Below are positions 9,571 through 17,282 of a DNA stretch of 64,000 bases, piece by piece. Under the pieces are notes generated by a model. It was not told the origin of the DNA, did no database searches, and worked only from the letters and a program-made list of their open reading frames with translations. A program made the translations under genes and the position numbers. The stretch comes from JBEVJK01 sp963791325 (GTDB lineage: Bacteria; Pseudomonadota; Alphaproteobacteria; Rhizobiales; Rhizobiaceae): the NCBI GenBank assembly GCA_963791325.1, contig CAWBRU010000004.1, forward strand, positions 1 through 64,000, written 5' to 3'. Each line of letters begins with the position of its first letter. Position 1 is the stretch's first letter.

Positions 9571-9693
9571 TTCAATCTCCCTTTTCCTCACGCGGGTCAT
9601 TTCCTACGTGCAAGAGGTAGTGAGACGGGGTGAGACGGGCTTGTGCCCGCCTGCCAAAGCGTTGCGGTTACCTGCCAACGAGGTCGGAGACGC

Positions 9694-9973
9694 TCACCGC
9701 TCCTGCTGCGAACGCGCCAGGCGCTTGAGTGTCTGCAGCTTTTCGATCCACCGATCGATATCTCGATCGACTTCGGCCTCAAGACGCGCCAGTCCGCTGG
9801 TCACGGTGAGCGGCAGCGCCGGGCGCGTCTTGGTGCGGGCCTCGAGCACGATCGACATGCACAGCTCGACGCATTCGTCGCAGATGAACACGGTTGGTCC
9901 GGCGATGAGCTGCGCGACCTCGTTCTGGTTCTTTCCGCAGAACTGAACAGAAAAGGGTCGTCTTGGCGCTCAT
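9694..9973 (-). CDS. Stand-alone ClpX-type zinc-finger protein, one frame break
   Basis: Allowing one indel near 9945, the product starts MSAKTTLFCSFCGKNQNEV, then AQLIAGPTVFICDECVELCM and a helical tail ending in IDRWIEKLQTLKRLARSQQ. The four cysteines (CxxC...CxxC) and the GPTVFICDECVELC block are the zinc-binding domain of ClpX, which binds adaptors and substrates. There is no AAA+ domain: the protein is about 92 aa. It may bind ClpXP adaptors or DNA/protein independently. Its ATG overlaps the stop of the upstream gene (TGATG), indicating translational coupling. Confidence 0.75.
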
Positions 9974-10343
9974 CACGGCTCCCGTTTCCCGCTCTTGCCT
10001 AACGGCATTTCGATCTCTGGTCGGCGAGCGGTCCGCCGGCGATCGGCTCGTCGCGAGCTCATGCTCGACCACATCCAGCTCGGCGCCGTCAGCATCGAAG
10101 GTCATGATCAGGCCGCGGTCCTCGATGACGTGGAAGATCACCTCGCAGAGGTCGTAGTCGTCGCCGGCTTCCATTTCGTCCAGCGCCGAGACCTTGATCA
10201 GATCGGCGAGGCAGTGCTCGGCGATGGTGATGAAGATTGCTGTTGTCGAGATGCGCGATCGCGGCGTCGGTGAAGCGCACGGAGAGCTCCGACTGCAGTA
10301 GGCCGGGATGCGAGACCGGAATAGTGACGATTGCGATGTTCAT
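9973..10343 (-). CDS. Unknown small protein coupled to the ClpX-zinc-finger gene, frame interrupted
   Basis: Not recognised. Starts MNIAIVTIPVSHPGLLQSEL, then (after a frame change near 10240) IFITIAEHCLADLIKVSALD, EMEAGDDYDLCEVIFHVIED and RGLIMTFDADGAELDVVEHE; a further change near 10000 leads to MPLGKSGKREP and a TGA that overlaps the next ATG. About 122 aa after repair; acidic centre, basic tail, no signal peptide or membrane segment. The overlap with the zinc-finger gene suggests a shared function. Confidence 0.5.
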
Positions 10344-11233
10344 GGTGTTTTCCGATTTTAAGGCGGCCAGCGGGCTCATGCCCTGGATGGCAGTGCCGAC
10401 CGCCAGAGCGAGAAGAGGATGAGCCACCCGCTGAGCGCCGCGCCACGAAGCCACATAGCGCGGCGATCAACATGAGCTGATCAGACCTTGGACAGTCGCA
10501 TCGATGCCGCGCATTGAACACCTTACTCTCAAGCAGCATATTCCCGTTAAAGACCGAGCCGGGTCCGACGCGGGTGCGCCGGACCCGAAGGGAGGTTGCT
10601 GAAGGGCGTTAACAACAACCTCAAATGAACTGGAGTTTGGACCCCATTGCCCTAGTTCTCGATCGTGGGTGAGCACACCTTGGCACTTTGCGGCGTCGGC
10701 GGGTATCGACGTCGCTAGATCTAAGGCTTCCCTCTACGCTCGAATGGCACGACAGCGTGCCGCGGGAAGCATGCTGCCGGCCTCAACAGCGGGACGCGAG
10801 ACAATAGAGCGCCGCACCCCACCTTTCACTGCGGACCTGATACACGAAAGGCGGTTGAGCTTTCTTGTCGCCGGCTGCCAAAGAAATGCTTCGGCTTGCC
10901 AATTTCCCGATCCGAGCAGAAGCCGACCTTTCTTAGCGACAGCGGGTTACAGAAAAGGGAATCGTTGCGGGGGGGTATCAAGCAACAACCTCGATGCAAC
11001 TTGCGGTGCACGGCGAGATGCTCACGAGTGACCCTGGCGGGAAGTGGGCGGCCTGCAGGCAGTTTGATGGTGCTCGGGCATCTTTAGAGTTCAGTCCTCA
11101 ACATGGGAGAATTGGAGGTGCACTTTCCACCAGCAGGTGAGCTGTGGTGGATCTTGCGGGTGGTAGCGGCCGGAGCAAAATTGCTCTGTGCGCGAAATAA
11201 TCCAACTGGTGGCTGCAAGTCGTCTCAAGTCAA
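10344..11233. other. Gene-poor stretch
   Basis: Several short open frames exist on both strands, but none has a convincing start, composition or recognisable domain. A leftward hydrophobic stretch (LMLIAALCGFV, about 10470-10440) just upstream of the unknown gene could be part of a decayed membrane protein. Otherwise I see nothing I can name. Confidence 0.4.
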
Positions 11234-11482
11234 GTGAAGAAAGAATTGGGCAATCTCAATTTCTGGTTTATGGTCATTGCAGACCAACCCCACTACTCGG
11301 GACACTGTTGTTTTGAAAGAAAGCTCTGCTACGGCCGCAAGGCTCGCAAAGGTTGGGAGTGGCGGTTCCCCGGCGACTTCCACGGACAGTCGATAGACGC
11401 ACATGAGGCCGGAGCAAAAGCCTTCCGCGACGAGCTGATCAAAAACGGCATCGAAGCTCAGATGTCATTGCTGCGTGATTGA
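11234..11482 (+). CDS. Hypothetical 82-aa protein
   Basis: Not recognised. GTG start; product rich in aromatic and charged residues (GHCCFERKLCYGRKARKGWE, AGAKAFRDELIKNGIEAQMS) with a globular-looking composition and no signal peptide. The predicted C-terminal helix (EAGAKAFRDELIKNG) is amphipathic. It stands alone in a gene-poor, less GC-rich stretch, and no strong ribosome-binding site is visible, so it may be a chance frame or a small accessory gene. Confidence 0.4.
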   Translation: MKKELGNLNFWFMVIADQPHYSGHCCFERKLCYGRKARKGWEWRFPGDFHGQSIDAHEAGAKAFRDELIKNGIEAQMSLLRD

Positions 11483-12455
11483 GAGGCTCGAGCCTCTCCC
11501 TTTGGGTCAAATCATTCGTCCCAAATACACCGTCGCCATCCAGCTACCCCCGATTGAATGAAGCGGGGTGACCCTACCGCATGACGGCACCCCATTGCTG
11601 GCGCAGTTTCCTAACTATCGTCGGAGTGCGGCACACCTGGACACTGAGCGGCCGAGCCGGTCGAAATTTCCGAAGGCGCTGAGGTCAGGTTGATCGACAC
11701 GGTTGATCCTGCAACAGGAGGAATATGGCCAGCGGACCGTGGTCGTGCGCCTACCGCACGTTCAGGGTGGTCACGGCGCTGATGTTCTTGGATGATTCCA
11801 GCCACCTTGGCGCGTCAATCGCCGTAACGTTAAATCATCGAGCCATCACCAAGTTCTGCCCGGTCCTCCGATTTTGACGCAAAAATGGCAGGACGTTGCT
11901 AGTTTTTGGCATCTTAGAGCAAGAACCGAGCCGATCAAAAGGCTAAACACGACTGGTAAAACCATCGTCGCCGCGATCGCCTGTCCGGCGAAACAACCAA
12001 CTTAGGTGATCCTCGCTCTTCTGTGGTTTTGTTAATTTTGTGCCGGGGGGCATAAACCCAAATTCGGCTTACTTGCTTCTCGGATTCACCGCCGAAGATG
12101 AAGTTCGCCCGATTGGTGGTTGATTGCACGGTCCGTCACAGCCAACCGCCGGGTCTTACCCCAGCATGCAAATCAGGAACCCTCACCGTCGTGAACAAGG
12201 CGACGACGGGCCGGTATATACTACGATTACGGGGACTTTGGGGGCTACTGGATTTCCCGTTAGCATAGAGCATGACCAACCCGCCGTGAACAAGGCGACG
12301 ACGGGCAGGGTGTAGTCCGTTAAAAACAGCTTTGATGTGTACAGGAAAGACGTAGAACTATGGGACAAACCCCAATTAAGACACCTAACGTCGTGGTGAA
12401 TAACGCCGCCAAGGACGACGTCATTACCGAGGGCGGCTCCTTCACCATTGCCGAC
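11483..12455. other. Gene-poor stretch with hairpin repeats
   Basis: About 970 bp without a gene I can support. The middle part (11,820-12,130) is visibly more AT-rich than the surrounding DNA. The only clear structure is a pair of hairpin-forming direct repeats at 12,186-12,306. It borders the left side of the integrative element, so a junction may lie here. Confidence 0.4.
12186..12306. repeat. Two 22-bp direct repeats, each forming a hairpin
   Basis: The 22-mer starting CGTGAACAAGGCGACGACGG occurs at 12,190-12,211 and again, identical, at 12,285-12,306 (95 bp apart). Each copy is part of an inverted repeat: CCGTCGT (12,186-12,192) pairs with ACGACGG (12,203-12,209), and the second copy has the same design with one mismatch (CCGCCGT). 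Could be an operator pair or an element end; no protein gene explains it. Confidence 0.75.
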
Positions 12456-12617
12456 CTACTCGACCGCATCGGCAGCATCGCGCAAGCATTCGGCCAGGCC
12501 ATGTCGGCGATCATGGGTGAAGCGGCACACGATTTCCGCGCCGATCCGAACGACGTAGGAGCACCGGTCCTCGGCCTCGGCATCAGCAAGTGCTCCGACG
12601 TTGGTGATGACGATCAT
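12456..12617 (-). CDS. Small 53-aa conserved-looking protein of the integrative element
   Basis: A short leftward gene with a very strong ribosome-binding site (GAGGAGG nine bases before the ATG at 12,617). The product starts MIVITNVGALADAEAEDRCS, continues YVVRIGAEIVCRFTHDRRHG and ends LAECLRDAADAVE, a compact beta-beta-alpha-like sequence of the kind often seen as small phage or plasmid hypotheticals. Function unknown. It competes with a longer rightward open frame over the same bases, but only this strand has a good ribosome-binding site and protein-like composition. Confidence 0.65.
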   Translation of the reverse strand: MIVITNVGALADAEAEDRCSYVVRIGAEIVCRFTHDRRHGLAECLRDAADAVE

Positions 12618-13303
12618 GGCCGTGCCTCCTCTACGCCGCCTGCTTCCGCGGTTCGATCTTTGCGCGGTGACCTCCTCGCGGGTGGCAGCTCGCCCGGATC
12701 CTCATATTTCGGAGCCGCTTGCCCACCTGCGCAGGCACAGCTGGACCGGCAGGAAGGGCGCCACCAGGGGCCGCCAACCGGGCTGAAGACCGTGCGGACC
12801 ATTGCCACCGCGCCCGTTCGGGAGGCCGCGAAGCGCGCGAAGCTGAAGAGCCAGCAGCTCATCCACGGGGCCGGCCGCCTTCGTGCAGGGGCCGCTCCAG
12901 GACGCGCGCGGGGGCGGCCCCCCGCCGACGCCCAAACGGCGCTCCACGGCCAGCCCTCGGGCCGGGAAATGGCCTTCCATGGGCGAGAGGAGCGGCAGGC
13001 GGCCAGCAGGACGGCGGAAAGTCCGAAGGGCTTCAGTTGCCGCGGCCGGCAGGCCCGCTCATGGGCACGCAAAGCTAAAAAATTCGCCCGCGTGGCAGCG
13101 AGGGTCCGCGCCTTAAAAAACGGCAATTTCGGACCCGGCCAGGGGGTCGGATCGGACTTTTGAGGCCCCTGAGGGCGTGCTCGCGCACGAACGCGATGGC
13201 CTTCGAGGCCACCGCTCCGAGCGAGACAGAGCATGGCAGATGGACGCAAGCGAGCGATCCGCATTGCTGCAGGCCGAGGCTTTCGCATGCGCTATGATCA
13301 GCC
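12618..13303. other. Unassigned stretch, probably decayed coding DNA
   Basis: Very GC-rich with long open frames on both strands, which is expected by chance at this composition. A leftward frame ending in KIEPRKQAA with a TAG directly before the ribosome-binding site of the 53-aa gene hints at a lost upstream gene, but I cannot reconstruct a protein. The short box GCATGGCAGATG at 13,232 recurs at 13,829. Confidence 0.35.
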
Positions 13304-13779
13304 ATGCAGCCCGTCTACCTCCTCATCGGCTCGCCGGCTCCGGCAAGAGCTGGGTCTGTCGCCAGCTCGGGCAACGGTTCCGCTATGTCCAGCACGACCG
13401 CTGCTGGTCGTATCCGACGACGCCGCCGCCGGAGGGCTCGACCGATCCGCAATGGGGCCCGCGAGGCTCGGTCTCGACGCATCTGGCGGAACTGAAGCAG
13501 GCGGCGCACGGCGAGCGCCCGGTCATCACCGAGGTGCCGTTCGGCGAGCGGCAACTGCGTGAACAGCTCGAGGCCGCCGGAGTCCGCACGATTTCGCTGT
13601 TCGTGGTCGAGGATTCCGCGACGATCACCGCGCGCTATCTGCGCCGCGAGGGCTGCCCTCCCTCGGACGGCGTGTTGACGCGGGCGAAGAACCTGGAGGC
13701 CCGAGCACGCGAGTGGCGGGCCTTCGCCGGCAGCTCGAGCGAGGTGCTCGCGCACCTGAAACGACACGACCGGGACTGA
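13304..13779 (+). CDS. P-loop nucleoside/nucleotide-kinase-like protein, one frame break
   Basis: Begins MQPVYLLIGSP and, after one missing base near 13,336 in a G/C run, continues GSGKSWVCRQLGQRFRYVQH. Together this gives the Walker A loop GSPGSGKS. Later blocks EVPFGERQLREQLEAAGV and TISLFVVEDSATITARYLRR fit an AAA_33/zeta-toxin-like kinase fold, with a lid-like arginine pair. About 158 aa after repair. It is the only rightward gene within the integrative element, so it is probably cargo with its own promoter rather than part of the replication module. The substrate cannot be told. Confidence 0.7.
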
Positions 13780-13890
13780 GCGGCCTTTCGGCCGACTGGC
13801 CGGCCCGCGCTCCAGCCCAGCGCTCAGGCATGGCAGATGGGCGCAACCGATTGGCAGCCCGCTGCAATATGGCGCTCATGCGAGCGCTTA

Positions 13891-13935
13891 CCGGTGGGCA
13901 TAGTTCTGGTCGGACTCGGAAAGGCGGGCCGGCAT
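13891..13935. repeat. 45-bp duplicate of a segment of the ProQ-like gene
   Basis: These 45 bases match 15,445-15,488 except for one extra A in the GGAAAGG run. The partner lies inside the unknown gene at 14,740-15,747, where it encodes PPSESDQNYAHR. Here it is non-coding, just beyond the stop of the serine recombinase gene. Confidence 0.85.
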
Positions 13936-13962
13936 AAAATTGCGAGGGGCGAGGCCCAGCAG

Positions 13963-14559
13963 CTAGGCAACCGGGGCGCCCTGGCCATCGCTCGCGCCGT
14001 GCGGATGGGCGGCGAGCCAGCGGTAAATGGTGGCGCGGGAGATGCCCGTCTCCTTGACGATATCGCTGAGCGACCTGCCCTCGGCGCGAAGGGCGAGCAC
14101 GGTCGGGATCTCGTCGACCATCGGCGGCCGGCCGAAGCGCTTCCCCGCGGCATGTGCCCGGGCAATTCCCTCGGCCTGGCGCTCGTGGCGCACGGCGCGC
14201 TCGCTCTCGGCCAGCGAGGCGAGCAGCTTGAGCGTCCGCTTGCTGCCCCGCTCGGAGCTGTCGAAGCCGAGCGAGACGATCTTCAGCCCGGCGCCTCTCT
14301 CCGCCAGGGTGGTCGCGATCGCCACGATCTCGGCCAGCGAGGCGGTGAGCCGATGCGGCTCGGCCACGACCAGTGTGTCGCCCGGGCCGAGGGCGCGCAT
14401 CGCCTTGGCCAGCTTGGGGCGCTTCGGCGTGGTGAGCGAAATCGTCTCGGTCACGATCTTGTCGCAGCCGGCCTGCTCCAACGCGGCGACCTGCTGCTTG
14501 AGCGCGGAAGGACCGGTGGCCGAGGTTCGGGCATAACCAACGTGCATTGTCTCACTCAT
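13963..14559 (-). CDS. Serine recombinase (resolvase/invertase family)
   Basis: A 198-aa small serine recombinase. The N-terminal catalytic domain starts MSETMHVGYARTSATGPSAL, with the nucleophilic serine in YARTS, followed by LGPGDTLVVAEPHRLTASLA and LKIVSLGFDSSERG. The C-terminus GRSLSDIVKETGISRATIYR is a helix-turn-helix like that of Hin/Gin. The start at 14,559 is preferred over the upstream ATG at 14,607 because it lies at the usual domain edge. Such enzymes resolve cointegrates or dimers or invert DNA. It lies last in the leftward gene order of the element, behind a palindromic operator-like site. Confidence 0.9.
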   Translation of the reverse strand: MSETMHVGYARTSATGPSALKQQVAALEQAGCDKIVTETISLTTPKRPKLAKAMRALGPGDTLVVAEPHRLTASLAEIVAIATTLAERGAGLKIVSLGFDSSERGSKRTLKLLASLAESERAVRHERQAEGIARAHAAGKRFGRPPMVDEIPTVLALRAEGRSLSDIVKETGISRATIYRWLAAHPHGASDGQGAPVA

Positions 14560-14660
14560 CCTCCGTCTCACAACGTCTAGACATTGGCCCTTGCAGCCAA
14601 TTCCCAAGATGGTACGCCCAAAAAGCCAATGAAATCAATGGGGCCATTTCCTGGCTGAGA

Positions 14661-14688
14661 CGCCTCTCAAAGTATACTTTATGAGGCG
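14661..14688. promoter_or_regulatory. 28-bp palindrome upstream of the serine recombinase
   Basis: The sequence has a perfect 12-bp core AAAGTATACTTT (14,669-14,680) inside longer arms (CGCCTC / GAGGCG); 12 of 14 base pairs match. It lies 102 bp before the recombinase start in an otherwise unassigned gap. It is probably a dimeric repressor operator or a recombinase binding (res-like) site. Confidence 0.6.
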
Positions 14689-14739
14689 CTGCCCAGCTAT
14701 GCATAGGCGCATAGCCGGAGCGGCTTGAGTTCGGCGCCA

Positions 14740-15747
14740 TCAGCGCCTCGCCCGCGCCGGAACGGTCCCGACCAACATCTCGTCGACCATCTCGGCCGTC
14801 TGGCGACGGAACACCGCATCGGCGCCATGCCCATCGGCAGCGAGACGCTGGCAGGCGTCGCTGACCCATGCTCCACGCTCGCGATCCACGGCGGCCGAAT
14901 TGAGGTTCTTGGCGTAGACCGCAATCAAGCGAAGCGACCCGCGGCGGGCCTGCGCCTGCTCGACCGCCCCGCGAATGACGCTCTGCGGCAGCAAGCCAGG
15001 CGAAGGCGGCGAACCAGATGATCGCATAGACGCCGTTGTTGTAGGACTTGGCGTCGGTGTTCTGGTTGAAGCCCGAGACGATGGAAACGACGTCGGAAAC
15101 GATGACAATCGTGCCGGCGAAGAACTTGAGGCCGGCATCGGCCGCGACCTGATGCGGCCCTGCCCGCGGGCGGCCACCTCGAGCGAGGCGGCCATAGCGA
15201 TCGCGCGCTTCCTGGCGGCCGGGGCGGCCCGCACCTTGATCGCATCCTCGAGATCGCGCCGGCGGTGAACCTGCTCAGCCACCGCAGCCGCCGTGGCCAT
15301 CATCTCGGGGGACGCGCTCGAGCCTGCCGGGAAGTCCTCCGGCGACGAGGCGGGCGGCGGTTCCGCCTCGCGGGCCTCCCGCTCAGCCTGCTGCCGGGCC
15401 TTCTGCCGGCGAGCCCTGACCTTGCCGACCATACCGAGCAGCACCCGGTGGGCATAGTTCTGGTCGGACTCGGAAGGCGGGCCGGCATCGTCGCCGTCGA
15501 AGGTCTGGCGATGGATGCCGGCGACGATGCTCTGCGAATAGGCCGCGCTGTAGACGATGCCCTTGACGATCTTGCGCAGCATTCTCGTCTGCTCGGCGTC
15601 ATAGCCATGAGTTGCCGTCCAGGGGACCAGTTCGGCCGAGGTGCCGACCGCCAGCGGCCTCGGCCTGCCGGCCAAATAAGCCACGACAGGGGCCGGCAGG
15701 ACGAGTTTGGCCGCAAGCAGCCGGTCGGCGAGGATTTTGACGGTCAT
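14740..15747 (-). CDS. Unknown element protein with a weakly ProQ/FinO-like N-terminus, frame interrupted
   Basis: Starts MTVKILADRLLAAKLVLPAP. Residues 30-120 (PLAVGTSAELVPW, LRKIVKGIVYSAAYSQSIVA, NYAHRVLLGMVGKVRARRQK) have a spacing that reminds me of the ProQ/FinO RNA-binding domain, but this is a weak resemblance. A charged linker follows. Between 15,160 and 14,990 the coding frame shifts and reads ADAGLKFFAGTIVIVSDVVS and SYNNGVYAIIWFAAFAW, two hydrophobic stretches, before returning to the original frame for the C-terminus (IRGAVEQAQARRGSLRLIAV). The two shifts compensate, so the open frame hides them. Function unknown. Confidence 0.5.
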   Translation of the reverse strand: MTVKILADRLLAAKLVLPAPVVAYLAGRPRPLAVGTSAELVPWTATHGYDAEQTRMLRKIVKGIVYSAAYSQSIVAGIHRQTFDGDDAGPPSESDQNYAHRVLLGMVGKVRARRQKARQQAEREAREAEPPPASSPEDFPAGSSASPEMMATAAAVAEQVHRRRDLEDAIKVRAAPAARKRAIAMAASLEVAARGQGRIRSRPMPASSSSPARLSSFPTSFPSSRASTRTPTPSPTTTASMRSSGSPPSPGLLPQSVIRGAVEQAQARRGSLRLIAVYAKNLNSAAVDRERGAWVSDACQRLAADGHGADAVFRRQTAEMVDEMLVGTVPARARR

Positions 15748-15833
15748 TGCGGTCTCCTTCGCTTAAACTTGCTCACTCGCGACCCAAGGAGGTGGCGATA
15801 ACGGGCTGTTTTTGGTCACGTTTTCGCCCTGCC

Positions 15834-15937
15834 GGACAAAACGGACAAAACGGACATTTTGTCCGCAATGTCCGGCCCCGGACAAAACGGACAGACAGGA
15901 CATCTCCTTTAAGAGATGTCCGTTATGTCCGATGTCC
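15834..15937. repeat. Cluster of 11 GGACA/TGTCC motifs, candidate replication origin
   Basis: Within 104 bp the pentamer GGACA or its complement occurs 11 times, several as GGACAAAACGGAC. Two perfect 9-bp hairpins are embedded: CGGACAAAA...TTTTGTCCG (15,842-15,865) and GGACATCTC...GAGATGTCC (15,898-15,921). The cluster fills the gap between the helicase gene and the next gene. Dense short iterons next to primase and helicase genes are typical of plasmid and satellite origins, but it could also be a regulatory region. Confidence 0.6.
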
Positions 15938-15959
15938 CCGACCTGGCCTGGCTTGGTCA

Positions 15960-17282
15960 TCAAGGTAGCCATACCCAATGGCCCCAGACGCCGATCCGCT
16001 TGCGCACATTGAGGACGTCCATGGCGCGCTTGAATGCCTTTTGGCGCGCGGCCGGCTTCTCTGCGTCGCTGATGCCGCGCCCATAGGCCACCGTCCGCCA
16101 CTGCTCGATGGTCACCCCGACCGTGTCGTTGGGGATGTACTCGTTGGCCTTCAGCGCCACGCCGCTTTCGAGGAGCGTGTCGCAGAGCGCGGCAAGCGCG
16201 ATTGTGGCGGACGGCGGCAGCCGCTCCTTCTTCGGCGTGGCGGCTGCGGCTGCGGCCCGCTGCACGTCTTCGCCGGCGGGAACGACGACCAAGGAGGTGA
16301 TCTGATCGCCGTCCTCGTCGACGCCGAGCTCGACCGTTTCCAAGTGGCTGGCGATGACCGCGCCGGAGGGGCCGTCCTTGACGAACTCGATCGTCGTGCT
16401 GACGGTATCGCCCGCCTTGCTGACCGCCAGCTGCACATCGGCGGCGCCGGTCAGTGAGGTGTGGCCGCGCGGGCGGTCGCCATTGACGCCGCAATGGTGG
16501 ACGACGCCGACGCCGCAATCGAACTCCAGCCGGACATGGTCGGTGGCCCGGATGTAGTCGGTCATATCCTCGTCGCGGCTTTCGCTGCCGACCAGGGAGC
16601 GATTGAGCGTGTCGATGAAGACATAGACGGGACGCGCGTCACCGAGCTGCGCCTTGATGTCGGCGACCAGCACGCCGGCGTCCTTGCGCAGGTCGATGCG
16701 CGTTGTCATCAGCCAGAAGGGCGGCTCGTCGCCGGCCTCGAGGAAGCGCTGCGCATAGGCATCGCGGCGGTGCCGGAAACCGTGCTCGCCCTCCAACGCC
16801 AGATAGACGATGAGGCCACCCGACGTTCGGCGGCCGCGATAGGGGAGGCCGCGCGCCATATGCATGGCGAGATCGAAGGTCCAAAAGCTCTTGCCGCTCT
16901 TCGGCGGCCCCCAGATGACGACCAGGCCGCGGTCGGGAATCAAGCCCTTGACGCGCCATTGCGGCCGACTGTCCTGGCCGAACTTCCAGAACGAGGTGAT
17001 CGGGAAGCTGATCTTCCGTTTCCACCCCGAGCGGGGGTCGGCGCCGAAATCGGTGCCCGCGCCGCTCTCCCCTTGCCCGTCGCCTCCTCCTTGTCCAGCG
17101 TCGCCACCCACGGGGTCCTCCTCGCCAGCATCATGGCCGGGCCGGTAGTCCGACGGATCCTCACCTTCGGTCGAACTCCTCGCCGACGCCTTCGGCAGGA
17201 TCGGGCGGCTGTGGTGAATCGGGGCCTTCCGGCCCCCCACCCGGGGCCTCACCGTTTGCCTGTTTGAGCTCGGCCTCGGCAT
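15960..17282 (-). CDS. RepA/AAA_25-type replicative helicase
   Basis: RecA-fold ATPase of the RepA/AAA_25 group used by plasmids and phages to unwind DNA. The Walker A loop GPPKSGKS is at residues 125-132, Walker B is VYVFIDTLN, and VVHHCG is the conserved motif-3 region. The C-terminus (residues 340-440) is a basic winged-helix-like segment (KRLG-type: MDVLNVRKRIGVWGHWVW). The first 120 residues are a proline- and glycine/acid-rich linker and overlap the upstream primase gene by about 122 bp, so the true start may lie further downstream at a non-ATG codon. It is transcribed directly after the primase gene. Confidence 0.85.
   Translation of the reverse strand: MPRPSSNRQTVRPRVGGRKAPIHHSRPILPKASARSSTEGEDPSDYRPGHDAGEEDPVGGDAGQGGGDGQGESGAGTDFGADPRSGWKRKISFPITSFWKFGQDSRPQWRVKGLIPDRGLVVIWGPPKSGKSFWTFDLAMHMARGLPYRGRRTSGGLIVYLALEGEHGFRHRRDAYAQRFLEAGDEPPFWLMTTRIDLRKDAGVLVADIKAQLGDARPVYVFIDTLNRSLVGSESRDEDMTDYIRATDHVRLEFDCGVGVVHHCGVNGDRPRGHTSLTGAADVQLAVSKAGDTVSTTIEFVKDGPSGAVIASHLETVELGVDEDGDQITSLVVVPAGEDVQRAAAAAATPKKERLPPSATIALAALCDTLLESGVALKANEYIPNDTVGVTIEQWRTVAYGRGISDAEKPAARQKAFKRAMDVLNVRKRIGVWGHWVWLP

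Noticed and set aside
10669..11031. A 120-codon rightward open frame
   Set aside because: No plausible ribosome-binding site, composition unlike a protein and no recognisable motif.
12360..13163. A 267-codon rightward open frame
   Set aside because: Its start overlaps the 53-aa leftward gene that has a strong ribosome-binding site and a protein-like sequence. The rest has the Arg/Ala/Pro-rich composition of off-frame GC-rich DNA.
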